Origin: a bacterium
GTDB lineage: Bacteria > SZUA-182 > DTGQ01
NCBI GenBank assembly: GCA_040755755.1
Contig: JBFLZW010000042.1
Span: forward strand, 21,550 to 85,549
Direction: 5' to 3'
Length of the DNA: 64,000 nucleotides
Position numbers and translations under genes: made by a program. Below are positions 36,422 to 45,319 of this stretch, piece after piece (within the stretch, counting starts at the first letter, position 1; the number at the start of each line of letters is the position of its first letter). The notes under the pieces were generated by a model, which was not told the origin of the DNA, made no database searches, and worked only from the letters and a program-made list of their open reading frames with translations.

Positions 36422-37054
36422 TTGCATCGCATAACAATAGCATTCAATATTAACAGCAGAGGAAAGGGAACATGGAGGATCGCCATTGTCCCCCTCCTGG
36501 TGATCCTCATTGGCATCGCTGGCTGCACGGCTTTTTCGCCCAAGCAAGCTGCCGTGGCTGTACGAAAAGAAAAATTACGGCGGATCAAACGGATTGCGGT
36601 ATTGCCATTTAATAACCTGAGTGACCGGCTCGATGCCGAGGTTATGGTAACCAATCTCCTGATCAGTGAAATTTCCCGCGACGGGAAATTATCGGCAGTC
36701 AAGTATGGGGATGTGCATGAATTTTTATTGCAGCAAAAGATACAATCTACCGAAACAGTAACCAGAGAGATATTGAAAGGTCTGGTGGAGAAGTTTTCCG
36801 TTGATGGTGTCATGCTGGGAACTATCACTGCCTACCGGGAATGGAACCCTGACAGGAGCGGGGATCCGCCGATGGTGGAGATATCCGCCAGGCTGGTGGA
36901 TTGTGAAACCGGAAAGACTCTCTGGTTCAGCAGGGGAAAGAGAACGGGGCAGGATGAAAGACTGATATTTGATATCGGTGAGACCAGGTTTTGCTCTCAG
37001 CTTGCTCAGAAGGTGGTGAAGGACTTTGTAAAGGCTTTTCGGGCCGGCAGTTGA
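36422..37054 (+). CDS. CsgG/GNA1162-like lipoprotein, copy 3
   Basis: A 210-residue protein from a TTG start; no better in-frame start precedes the lipobox LIGIAGC. IAVLPFNNLSDRLDAEVMV, VDGVMLGTITAYREW and ARLVDCETGKTLWFSRG match the family core and copy 1. The downstream gene is a five-heme cytochrome. Three tandem paralogues suggest a hetero-oligomeric outer-membrane ring or a set of assembly factors. Confidence 0.77.
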   Translation: MHRITIAFNINSRGKGTWRIAIVPLLVILIGIAGCTAFSPKQAAVAVRKEKLRRIKRIAVLPFNNLSDRLDAEVMVTNLLISEISRDGKLSAVKYGDVHEFLLQQKIQSTETVTREILKGLVEKFSVDGVMLGTITAYREWNPDRSGDPPMVEISARLVDCETGKTLWFSRGKRTGQDERLIFDIGETRFCSQLAQKVVKDFVKAFRAGS

Positions 37055-37103
37055 GAGGGCGGCAGTTTGGTGAGAAGAGAGAAAAACAGGTCGGGTCGCT
37101 GTC

Positions 37104-37913
37104 GTGCCAAGCTACTTCAAAAGGCTAATATTACCCATTATGATCATGGTAGGGGCCATTATGCTGCCCCGGGTGCAAATTGCCTCCTCGGATGCCACCT
37201 TTGCGGATAACCGCTGTCTGCCCTGTCATGAAAATGTTTTCGATCAATTACCAGCAAAAAGTGTACATAAGCCCTTCGAGGAAAGAAAATGTTACCAGTG
37301 CCACCAGTCCCAGTTTCCGGGGCTGTTAGAGCACTCATTCACTTTTCCGGAGCTTGCTCCTGACCATACCTTTGCTTTTGCATTGAAAGGGTTTGGGGCG
37401 GAAAATGCACTTCAGGTATCTTCGCTCTATTCTTTTTCTCCCAGAGATATTGATATCAACGGTGCAGCATTGAGCTTTCCCGGCTCGGACGGCTTTCCCC
37501 GGATCAGTATTGTCAGAGATGTCCGACAGACTGACATTCTCAAGCTCAGTTGGACGACAACCGGGCCAAAGAGCTGCATCCTCGAATGGGGTGAGCTGCA
37601 AGGCTCAATGGGTCAGACCCAATCGGTTCATGTTGAAAAATTGCCCCTTGGGGTGGAGATTGGCATTACAGCCTGCTATCAGTGTCATCCGAAAAATAAG
37701 CTGGGCATATCCCATCCGGTGAATGTTGTGCCTTCTCCGAATATACGGGAAAAAATGAAAACCTCCGGTCTGCCAACCGGGAAAAATGGATTATTGCTGT
37801 GTGTCACCTGCCACTTCCCCCATGCGAGCGGCAAGGAATCCCTTGGGCGGAAAGCGGTCAGTGAGGAACTTTGCGTGGCCTGCCATTCAAAAGAGATTTA
37901 TAATCCAGAATGA
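37104..37913 (+). CDS. Secreted pentaheme cytochrome c
   Basis: A 269-residue protein from a GTG start with a signal (LILPIMIMVGAIMLPRVQIASS). Heme motifs are CLPCH, CYQCH, CYQCH, CVTCH and CVACH. The first two are N-terminal and the last three C-terminal. Between them, a heme-free region of about 110 residues (DIDINGAALSFPGSDGFPRI; LKLSWTTTGPKSCILEW) looks like a beta domain. Periplasmic electron transfer is likely. Confidence 0.85.
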   Translation: MPSYFKRLILPIMIMVGAIMLPRVQIASSDATFADNRCLPCHENVFDQLPAKSVHKPFEERKCYQCHQSQFPGLLEHSFTFPELAPDHTFAFALKGFGAENALQVSSLYSFSPRDIDINGAALSFPGSDGFPRISIVRDVRQTDILKLSWTTTGPKSCILEWGELQGSMGQTQSVHVEKLPLGVEIGITACYQCHPKNKLGISHPVNVVPSPNIREKMKTSGLPTGKNGLLLCVTCHFPHASGKESLGRKAVSEELCVACHSKEIYNPE

Positions 37914-37962
37914 GGGCCTGACAGTTTCAAAGCGTGCACAGGAGAGTAAATAGGAGAGTAAA

Positions 37963-38532
37963 ATGGAGCATGTCCATCACAAGAGAAAATGGCTTAATCC
38001 CGGAATAAAAAGGGAGATGCAGCTTCGGATTTTCATCAGGATTTTGCTCATCGTGGTTATCTCCTCAGTAATCAGCGGAAGCATTTTTTACCTTTACAGC
38101 AACCGGACAATCGAGTCAACGTACCGGCAGTTTCATGTTCAATTGCATAATATGCGGCAGGTCCTGATCCCCTGGACACTGGTGGCTCTTGGCCTTGGCG
38201 GATTTGCGGCTTTTGCGGCCGCACTCTTTTACCCCCAGAAAATAGCCGGTCCCATTTACCGGCTGGAACGGAAAATTCAGAGTATTGGCCGGGGAAACCT
38301 GAACGGGGAGATTCGACTGCGGCCAGGCGACGAGCTGCATGATCTGGCCAGAGAGATTAACCAGATGGGGGTCAGCTTACGAGAGCGGCTGCTGTCGGCC
38401 AGGAAGGCATCTGATCGGCTTGAGACCATGATCCGGGAAGACCTTTCCCGTCATTGTTCGCACGAAGTGGTTGACAAATTACACCATGAGAGCGTCGAGT
38501 TAAGAAGAATATTTGATGAATTTACCCTGTAG
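37963..38532 (+). CDS. Inner-membrane HAMP-domain protein without catalytic domain
   Basis: A 189-residue protein with two transmembrane segments (about 26-46 and 68-89). A HAMP domain follows (PQKIAGPIYRLERKIQSIGRG, RPGDELHDLAREINQM), then a coiled coil. It has no kinase, methyl-accepting or cyclase output and only a tiny periplasmic loop. Related short HAMP proteins sit in cytochrome clusters of metal-respiring bacteria; their role is unknown to me. Its end lies 7 bases before the foldase start. Confidence 0.75.
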   Translation: MEHVHHKRKWLNPGIKREMQLRIFIRILLIVVISSVISGSIFYLYSNRTIESTYRQFHVQLHNMRQVLIPWTLVALGLGGFAAFAAALFYPQKIAGPIYRLERKIQSIGRGNLNGEIRLRPGDELHDLAREINQMGVSLRERLLSARKASDRLETMIREDLSRHCSHEVVDKLHHESVELRRIFDEFTL

Positions 38533-38539
38533 GACCGGT

Positions 38540-39901
38540 ATGTCTTTATCGAAATCATACCACCGGATCGATTTTTTCTTTCTTGCCGTGGTAGTGCTTT
38601 TTATTCCCGTCACCAGTAGTTGTATTTCCTCCCTGCGACCGAAAAGTAAGGTCATCGCACGTATCGATAATTTTCTCATCACCGGCGATGATCTCATGGA
38701 GGAACTGCGGCGGTTCCATCTCCGGATGATGCGCTCCGGGCAGGCCACTAATCTTGATATTTCCGGTTTTCTCAATGAGCTGATCGACCGCAGGCTTATC
38801 ATCCAGGAAGCGCAGCGAATGGGGCTTGACCGCGATCCCGGTTTCAGGAGGGCATTGGCTGACGAAAAGGAGCGCATCTGCCTTGAATTGCTCCGCAGGG
38901 AAAAGATCGAAAAGCCTGCCGGATCACTGACCCAGGAGGATATCGATTCATACTTCCAGGCCACTGGCCAGCCTTCACCCCGATTGTCCAACCTGAGCCG
39001 CATTGAAGCGCATAAGGTGAAGATGTGGAAGGAGGAAAAGCACAGTCAGGCTTATGTGCAGGAATTGAGGCAGCGGGCAAAAATCGAGATTTTCGAATCG
39101 AGGATGGCTGATCCGACAGCCCTGCGGAAGAGTTCGGATCCGGTTGCCCTCGTCAATGGAGAGGATATCCGTGGTCAGGACCTCTTCGAGGGAATAACGG
39201 CCAGGGATGACGCCGGGCCTTCGGCCACGGGGACCCGAAAGGAGCTTGACCGTCTGATCGGCTATTGGCTGCTGCGGCAGGAGGCCAACCGGCTGGGATA
39301 TCCGGCCAGAAAAGAAGTAAAAGACCATATGCGGCGGTATGAGGAGGATCTTCTCTACCGGACCTTGTGTCAAAAAGTGATCGCCTCGAAGGTGCAGGTT
39401 GAGCGTGAAGAGATAGAACGCTACTACCAGGACAACCGCTCCAATTTTACGACTGATACGATGGTTTCTCTTGACGAGATCAGGGTCAGGGATCCGAATT
39501 CAGCCCGGGAAATTCATCGTGAATTGCTCCAGGGAGCTGACTTTGCCTTTCTGGCCAGCCAGAGGGCCTCGGAGTTGCCGGGTGGCCAGCCCGACAGCGG
39601 AAAGTGGGTATCGGTTCAAAAGATGCGGCCAGAGTTAAAGCTCCTGGTATCGGACCTGAAAGAAGGGGAGATAAGCGCCCCCGTACGATTGGGCGAAGAG
39701 TATTCCATTTTCAGGGTAAAGGGGAAAAAGGGCGGAGAACAGATCCCCCTGGAAAAAGCCAGGGTATGGATCGAACAGGAGATAGGCGGGATGAAAGCCC
39801 GCTCGGTGACTCAGGAACTGGTCCAGCGCCTGCGGGCGGATTCCAAAGTCGTTATTGATGAGCGTAACCTGCGCGAATTGACCTCAGCATATCAACCTTG
39901 A
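38540..39901 (+). CDS. PpiC/SurA-like peptidyl-prolyl isomerase lipoprotein
   Basis: A 453-residue protein from the ATG at 38540, preceded by AGGA; an upstream ATG overlaps the HAMP gene. The signal ends in a possible lipobox (PVTSSC). A SurA-N-like helical region (ELIDRRLIIQEAQRMGL) is followed by a second helical part and a parvulin-like domain (VSLDEIRVRDPNSAREIHRE, GADFAFLASQRASELPGG, LKEGEISAPVRLGEEYSIFR). SurA-type foldases help outer-membrane barrels and secreted proteins. Here it probably serves the barrel or the giant cytochromes. Confidence 0.87.
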   Translation: MSLSKSYHRIDFFFLAVVVLFIPVTSSCISSLRPKSKVIARIDNFLITGDDLMEELRRFHLRMMRSGQATNLDISGFLNELIDRRLIIQEAQRMGLDRDPGFRRALADEKERICLELLRREKIEKPAGSLTQEDIDSYFQATGQPSPRLSNLSRIEAHKVKMWKEEKHSQAYVQELRQRAKIEIFESRMADPTALRKSSDPVALVNGEDIRGQDLFEGITARDDAGPSATGTRKELDRLIGYWLLRQEANRLGYPARKEVKDHMRRYEEDLLYRTLCQKVIASKVQVEREEIERYYQDNRSNFTTDTMVSLDEIRVRDPNSAREIHRELLQGADFAFLASQRASELPGGQPDSGKWVSVQKMRPELKLLVSDLKEGEISAPVRLGEEYSIFRVKGKKGGEQIPLEKARVWIEQEIGGMKARSVTQELVQRLRADSKVVIDERNLRELTSAYQP

Positions 39902-39923
39902 CAACCTTCTTTAAAATCTGTTA

Positions 39924-39940
39924 ATCCTTATGGTAAGGAT
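39924..39940. repeat. Hairpin upstream of the three-gene cassette
   Basis: ATCCTTA-TGG-TAAGGAT, a perfect 7-base inverted repeat in the 117-base AT-rich gap between the foldase gene and the AT-rich cassette. No T-run follows. An operator for the cassette or a junction relic is possible. Confidence 0.35.
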
Positions 39941-40018
39941 CAAATTATTAAATAATCTCAAATTTGTTTGAGCCCCACTGGTTAGGCAAGAAATCCGTAC
40001 TTTGAGAGCGGTCAATCA

Positions 40019-40813
40019 ATGATTCTACGGTTAGATAATAGTAATTTTTTTACTGAGCCGATGTTTCAGTTCTTAAAACAATGTTACAAATTTGTAAATC
40101 AAGAATGGCAGCATGCTGTTCGTGAACAATTGCCTGACCAAGGCTTTGAGTTACGCTTCCGTGAAAGTTGTGTGAAACATCTTTCAGATTGGAATATCTC
40201 TCAAGGGCACGAAATGTGCCTCGGATGCGGGCTTGACACTGCGTCTGGTGTATTACATGAAGTTGATATTGTTGCACAGCATCCAGATTTAACAGCCATT
40301 CTTGAGATAAAAAACCGCCAGACCTTTCCGCCTGATAAAAACGATGTAATCATCTTTTTTGCAAAGATTTTCGATTACTTGGCTCTTAATCCAACTCTTT
40401 TGTTAAAAGAAATATGTCCTGCATTTATGTCTAACACTCACTTTGAGGAGAGTGCATTAGCTGCCTGTTTAGGATTAGGAATTCATCCAATTGGACCTGA
40501 TTTGCGGCCTCTGCCGATTCTTTTTGATAACGCAGGGAGGATGGAAGTCGAGCGGCAAAAAGGTACTGTATTGCCTTCGGATGTGCTTGACCAGTTTGAA
40601 GATTTTTGTGCTCAACTCAACCGCTTTTGCTCTATTCTCAGTGAGACGTGGTTGAGTAGTCGATGTGGTTACCAGTCAGAGGACCGGATTGTGCTCAGAG
40701 CTGCAGGATATCTGCATACACGAGAATTAAGTCAGGAATTTAGGCAGCTTAATAATGATTGCTCACGATTGGTAGGTGAGTTTAAAAAGGCAAAACATGG
40801 GGCTGCTGTATGA
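40019..40813 (+). CDS. PD-(D/E)XK nuclease-like protein (cassette gene 1)
   Basis: A 264-residue protein of no recognised family. A restriction-endonuclease-like active site can be read: D83 in HEVDIVAQ, then E96 and K98 in AILEIKN, the D-x12-E-x-K pattern on two predicted strands. CLGCGL (67-72) lacks a following histidine, so it is not a heme site. No signal peptide, so it is cytoplasmic. Base composition is visibly AT-richer than the genes on either side. Its stop overlaps the next start by 4 bases (ATGA). Nuclease function is inferred from one motif only. Confidence 0.6.
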   Translation: MILRLDNSNFFTEPMFQFLKQCYKFVNQEWQHAVREQLPDQGFELRFRESCVKHLSDWNISQGHEMCLGCGLDTASGVLHEVDIVAQHPDLTAILEIKNRQTFPPDKNDVIIFFAKIFDYLALNPTLLLKEICPAFMSNTHFEESALAACLGLGIHPIGPDLRPLPILFDNAGRMEVERQKGTVLPSDVLDQFEDFCAQLNRFCSILSETWLSSRCGYQSEDRIVLRAAGYLHTRELSQEFRQLNNDCSRLVGEFKKAKHGAAV

Positions 40814-41898
40814 AAATTACAAGCTACAATATAACCGATGTTAGTTATCATTATATAGGACTTCGGGTATTAGCGGGCCTATCCTCAACAGCGCGCAGAG
40901 AGGAACAAACAAGTGCTATCTCACGCAATGTTCTGAAATATGTCAGTGATAAGGCCCTGCGTCTGATGTTGCCGGAGCCAAAGGGAACTTTTGAGACAAT
41001 TGGAGAAAAAGTCTGCCAGGAATTGGTACATTTTCAGTTTGCCCGATCTATCAAGGGATCCTACCAACTGACTGATACTGGTAAGCACGTTCTCTCCTTG
41101 TTGAATGAGGGTAACTACGTTGAATTACGCCGTACGATGGTGACGGCTCATCTCCAAGTGTATGATAATCTGCGATCTATTGTACAAAAGTATCTTGATA
41201 TAGGGTGCATCTGGTTGCCAATTGTCGAAGCCGGGCATCTTAGCATGGATGGTTATATCCAGTGGTTGCTTGAACCAACATTTAACGGTGAAGCTTCTAC
41301 TCTTGCATCTGCTGTTTTGAAAAATATTCAGGGTAAAAGTCCCAAAAAAGTGGAAGATGCTTTAAGAGAAATCATTTTGCGCAAGGTTTTCTCTGATATA
41401 TCAATTAGCGTACCACTTTTCCATGCCCTTTGTGACCGTTTGGTCAGCCTGCGGCTATTGAATGTAATGCGAGCCAATATCCAAGGTAGAGAGTTTGCCA
41501 AGAGTTATTCACCCTGTGTAGCCGCTTCACCGCCGCATGAGTGGTATATACCATTGAACGTTTCACTTGCTTCTGGTGGGACTTTCATGCTCTATTTTTG
41601 CGAGCCAAACATGGCAGATAAAGCTACTCAGGCCGAATTGGTAAGCGCACTGGACAAGGCGTTTTCTGAATTGCCTTCAAAGGCGGGATATTACGATTTA
41701 CCCGAAGTGCGCGATTTTGTATGTGCGCATCTGAGAATCCCTGATGCAGCTTTTGATGAAGGAATCAATTATCTGCTTGACCAGAAGCCATCGGTTTTGA
41801 CTGTTGGTTTGCACTATGAAGGCATCTCTGGCCGCCGTAAACCACTTTCACGGAGCCGTGAGACAAGCCAGCTCTACAATCTTGTAAGGAGAGTATAA
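40810..41898 (+). CDS. Unknown protein with winged-helix-like segments (cassette gene 2)
   Basis: A 362-residue cytoplasmic protein, not recognised. Residues about 65-100 (VHFQFARSIKGSYQLTDTGK, then HVLSLL) read like the recognition helix and wing of a winged helix-turn-helix. A second such segment may lie near 296-345 (YYDLPEVRDFVCAHLRI). The middle is helical. It overlaps gene 1 by 4 bases, and the cassette ATPase starts on its last base after AAGGAG. A DNA-binding or specificity subunit is a guess from context. Confidence 0.6.
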   Translation: MKITSYNITDVSYHYIGLRVLAGLSSTARREEQTSAISRNVLKYVSDKALRLMLPEPKGTFETIGEKVCQELVHFQFARSIKGSYQLTDTGKHVLSLLNEGNYVELRRTMVTAHLQVYDNLRSIVQKYLDIGCIWLPIVEAGHLSMDGYIQWLLEPTFNGEASTLASAVLKNIQGKSPKKVEDALREIILRKVFSDISISVPLFHALCDRLVSLRLLNVMRANIQGREFAKSYSPCVAASPPHEWYIPLNVSLASGGTFMLYFCEPNMADKATQAELVSALDKAFSELPSKAGYYDLPEVRDFVCAHLRIPDAAFDEGINYLLDQKPSVLTVGLHYEGISGRRKPLSRSRETSQLYNLVRRV

Positions 41899-43256
41899 TG
41901 GTAGTACTTCCTAAAAGGAGTATTGGTGTTAGCAAGTCACTTTATTCACCACTTGGGCTTAAGGATCTGCCATTTCCAACTGAGCCTGTAGTCGATCCTT
42001 ATAACAATGATCCCCGCCGAAATGGTGCTATCTATGCAGAGTCGCCTGTAAAGCGCGAAATTGAAAAATTTGAGCAATTGCTCATCCGTCCTAATGATTT
42101 TCCCAATCGTGTTCGTTTGTCGTATCTTTGGTCAAAGGGAGATAGAGAGAGCGGACGTGGTATGGGTAAGACTGCACTGCTACGCTATTTCAGGCAAAGG
42201 ATAAATAGGGATTGGGGACAAACTGAATTTAACGGGCAATTTTCGGCTGTCGTTGTTTATGTTGCATTTCCATCTCAGGTAGACAGGCGGTATATGGAGC
42301 AGTTGGCATGGTCTGCCCTAGTCGATATTTGTAAGAACGGTGTACTCAACGACTCACGAGCAGTTCTTCGGCTTGAAGCACTGACACCAGAACAAGGGGA
42401 TTTGGTACTGCAATGTCCAGATGGCAGCCATAATCCAGATAATTTGCTCGATGACTCTATCTTGCAAGCTCATGGCATAGAAATTACCGCTTTAGATAAA
42501 AGGGTCGCAGAACGGTTAACAAGTGAAGGCGTTCAGCCACAAGTTTCCCTGTCACTGGCACAAGGACAATTTAGAGAATACCTTTGCTCCCTCCGCAAGG
42601 ATGGCAATCTAGAACCCTTTTATATTCCCAGGCATACCAAAAACCTGGACTATTCGCGTACACTGCTTTTTAACGATATAGTGCATTACCTACGAGCTGC
42701 TGGATTTGCAGGAGGGTATTTATTTATCGATGACATTGAGAACTTAGTTGATCAGATGACGAGAAAAGATCGAATTGAATTTGCCAAAGAATTTTGCCTT
42801 TGCACGATGCGACCAGGTTACGCTAACACGGCATATAACTTTTTTTCATGCGTCCTAACTACTCACCAACAGGCTTCCATTGGTCTGGCACAAGCTTGGG
42901 GTGAAGCAGGGTTATCTACAATCGCACGCTTGGACCCCAACTCTCCCAACTCAGTAGAATTACCATTACCAAGTGAAGATCAGGCACGTGAAATTATCAT
43001 CGCTCATTTGGATTACCATAGAACTAATGAGCTTGATAAGGGAACTGTAAAACCTTTTACGGAAGATGGGATAAGTGCTTTGCTCAAAAGGAGTCAACAT
43101 CCCAGAGACCTTCTTTCAAACGCTGCCAAAGTTATCCTTCATGCAATAGACAAAAAAATTACAGACGTAGACAAGACAGTTGTGAATGAGGCTATGGATA
43201 ACTCTGCACCACCTTCCATTCCAGATTTTTCTGAAGGTATCGATGGTGCACTTTGA
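41898..43256 (+). CDS. P-loop ATPase, AAA/ORC-like (cassette gene 3)
   Basis: A 452-residue cytoplasmic protein. The Walker A-like loop is SGRGMGKTALLRYF (K91, T92) and Walker B is GYLFIDDIENL (D277, D278, E280). A sensor-1-like CVLTTHQ follows, and the C-terminal SQHPRDLLSNAAKVILHAID resembles the lid helices of ORC/Cdc6-like or BrxD-like AAA proteins. An insert of about 130 residues separates the two Walker motifs. It has no heme motif or signal peptide and does not fit the surrounding electron-transfer genes. It probably powers the nuclease module. Confidence 0.7.
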   Translation: MVVLPKRSIGVSKSLYSPLGLKDLPFPTEPVVDPYNNDPRRNGAIYAESPVKREIEKFEQLLIRPNDFPNRVRLSYLWSKGDRESGRGMGKTALLRYFRQRINRDWGQTEFNGQFSAVVVYVAFPSQVDRRYMEQLAWSALVDICKNGVLNDSRAVLRLEALTPEQGDLVLQCPDGSHNPDNLLDDSILQAHGIEITALDKRVAERLTSEGVQPQVSLSLAQGQFREYLCSLRKDGNLEPFYIPRHTKNLDYSRTLLFNDIVHYLRAAGFAGGYLFIDDIENLVDQMTRKDRIEFAKEFCLCTMRPGYANTAYNFFSCVLTTHQQASIGLAQAWGEAGLSTIARLDPNSPNSVELPLPSEDQAREIIIAHLDYHRTNELDKGTVKPFTEDGISALLKRSQHPRDLLSNAAKVILHAIDKKITDVDKTVVNEAMDNSAPPSIPDFSEGIDGAL

Positions 43257-43294
43257 TATTGTCCACTTATGTTAAGCGTTAAATCGCCAGAGTC

Positions 43295-45319
43295 ATGATG
43301 GACAGTCAAAACAAGAGCCAAAGTAAGAGCTTCTGTGCCAGTATCTTGATACTCTACCTCTGTGGCATCGTGTTTTTATCCTGCCTGCTTTCATCCTGCG
43401 TTCAGCCGCAGAGGAAGCGGGGACGGTTTGCCAGCAGCCGGTGTGCGGAATGTCATCAGTCCAAGGTCCAGGGCTATCTGCAAAAAGCCCGGATCCATAA
43501 GCCGGTCAGGGATATGGATTGCCATCTGTGCCACGAGCCGCATGGGTATGTCGGGGCCTTGCAGGTGCGGGACGAAGGGGGGGCCAGGCTCTGTTACCGC
43601 TGCCATACGAAAATGGCGGCTCAAACCTCGAAAGTCTCTGTGCATCAGCCGGTCCGGAAGGAGAAATGCACGGCCTGTCATGATCCTCATTCTTCGGACA
43701 GTCCATCGATGCTCAAACAGGCAGGGCAAAATCTGTGCTTTGGCTGTCATGACAAGACACCTTTTAACCAGCCCAACAGGCACAAGGCCCTGGAGAAAGG
43801 CTGCCAGGTATGTCACCCCCCCCACGCTGCACAGCAGCCGAAGCTTCTGACAGGAGAGGAGCAGAAGCTGTGCCTGGAATGCCACTCCCTGGGAAAGGAA
43901 AAACTGGCGGCGGCTCATCAGGGGTATCAGGTCAAGGACCGGTGCTGTTCAGAGTGCCATAATCCACACTCCTCAGAGAAGAAATCCCTGCTGCGACGGA
44001 AAGTGCATAAGCCGGTTCAGGATCAAACGTGCGCCATTTGTCACCTCCCTGCTGATTCGAAGGAGCCGTTTGCGGTAAAGAAAAAAGCGAGAATCGATGA
44101 TTTGTGCTATCAGTGCCACAGCCGCGAAAAATACCATACGAGTACAAAAACAATCCATCAGCCGATCCGCGAAGGGAAATGCCTCGACTGCCACAATCCT
44201 CATGCTTCGGATCTCACAGGGCTGCTATCCGGGCAGGAATCGCAAGGCTGCTATCAATGTCATCAGGAGGTCCAGAAGGAGGCCGGGCACAAGACAGCTC
44301 ATAGCCCCCTGAAGAAGGGGGAGTGTATAACCTGCCATGACCCGCACAGCGCAACGGTGAAATGGAGGCAGGGAAAGGAGGCGGACTTTTGTTATCAATG
44401 CCATGATAAAGAAAAAAGCATGGTGGGGCAGCAGGAGATCGTTCACGCCCCGGTGCGCACAGGTGAATGTCTGACCTGCCACACAGGTCATGCCTCGGTA
44501 TCTCCCGGACTGCTCAGGGAGCCGATTCCCAGGCTCTGCTATCGGTGCCACCCTGAGGCGGAAAAGCAATTCACCAGAGTGCATGCTCATACGCCAGTGA
44601 AGGAGGGTAACTGCCTGGGCTGCCATAATGCCCATACGGGAAAATATAAGAATCTTTTGCTCCTGCCGTCGGCAGAGCTGTGCTGGAGCTGCCACCTCGC
44701 TCTGCGCAAGCAGCTTGAGGATACGGCTCTGCATGTTCCGGTCAAGGGTGGACAGTGCAGGGAATGCCACGATCCCCATGCCAGTGACCATAAGGACATG
44801 CTTGCGGCTGATACCGGGCGGATATGCCTGACCGGCACGTGCCATCAGCCGCTGGCCCAGAGCCTTGCCGACAACGGTCAATCCGTGCACAGCCCGGTCA
44901 TGGACCTTCAATGTCAGTCCTGCCACAGCCCTCATGGGAGCAGGATCTCTCACCAGTTGTTAAGCCAGGCCAAAACCCTGTGCTTTTCCTGCCACAAAGA
45001 CCAGGAAAAGAACATGCAGGCAGCAGGTGAAAAAGCTCATCCTCCAGTCAGGGAGGGAAATTGCCTCACCTGTCACAGCGGGCACAGGTCAGCATATTCA
45101 GCCCTGCTGGCCAGGGGGGTGGATTCAATCTGCTTATCATGTCACAAACAGAGTGAGAAATCGTTCCTGCAAGCTCATGGCAACCGTGAACCCCAAAAGG
45201 AGCGTTGTCTCGATTGCCACAATCCTCATTCTTCTGAGGGGCAGGGGCTATTCAGAAAAGTCATCCATGAACCATTTCAAGAAAAAAAGTGCAATGTTTG
45301 TCATAAGAATGCTCGATAG
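43295..45319 (+). CDS. Lipoprotein multiheme cytochrome c with 25 CXXCH motifs
   Basis: A 674-residue protein. The signal ends at lipobox LLSSC, so the mature protein is probably lipid-anchored. It is built of repeated two-heme units of the doubled-CXXCH type (H-x-P-V-x-x-x-x-C-x-x-C-H-x-P-H). Twenty-five canonical sites are seen, plus one CLTGTCH. The regular spacing of about 26 residues predicts a wire-like heme chain. No ribosome site precedes the ATG; the AT-rich cassette ends 38 bases upstream, so its native leader may have been lost. Its end overlaps the next cytochrome gene. Confidence 0.9.
   Translation: MMDSQNKSQSKSFCASILILYLCGIVFLSCLLSSCVQPQRKRGRFASSRCAECHQSKVQGYLQKARIHKPVRDMDCHLCHEPHGYVGALQVRDEGGARLCYRCHTKMAAQTSKVSVHQPVRKEKCTACHDPHSSDSPSMLKQAGQNLCFGCHDKTPFNQPNRHKALEKGCQVCHPPHAAQQPKLLTGEEQKLCLECHSLGKEKLAAAHQGYQVKDRCCSECHNPHSSEKKSLLRRKVHKPVQDQTCAICHLPADSKEPFAVKKKARIDDLCYQCHSREKYHTSTKTIHQPIREGKCLDCHNPHASDLTGLLSGQESQGCYQCHQEVQKEAGHKTAHSPLKKGECITCHDPHSATVKWRQGKEADFCYQCHDKEKSMVGQQEIVHAPVRTGECLTCHTGHASVSPGLLREPIPRLCYRCHPEAEKQFTRVHAHTPVKEGNCLGCHNAHTGKYKNLLLLPSAELCWSCHLALRKQLEDTALHVPVKGGQCRECHDPHASDHKDMLAADTGRICLTGTCHQPLAQSLADNGQSVHSPVMDLQCQSCHSPHGSRISHQLLSQAKTLCFSCHKDQEKNMQAAGEKAHPPVREGNCLTCHSGHRSAYSALLARGVDSICLSCHKQSEKSFLQAHGNREPQKERCLDCHNPHSSEGQGLFRKVIHEPFQEKKCNVCHKNAR

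Noticed and set aside
40200..40240. CLGC motif in cassette gene 1 as a possible heme site
   Set aside because: It is CLGCGL without the histidine, and the protein has no export signal.
45027..45308. Upstream extension of the 16-heme cytochrome frame
   Set aside because: It lies inside the 25-heme gene in another frame, has no heme motif or signal, and the start at 45309 directly opens a signal peptide.
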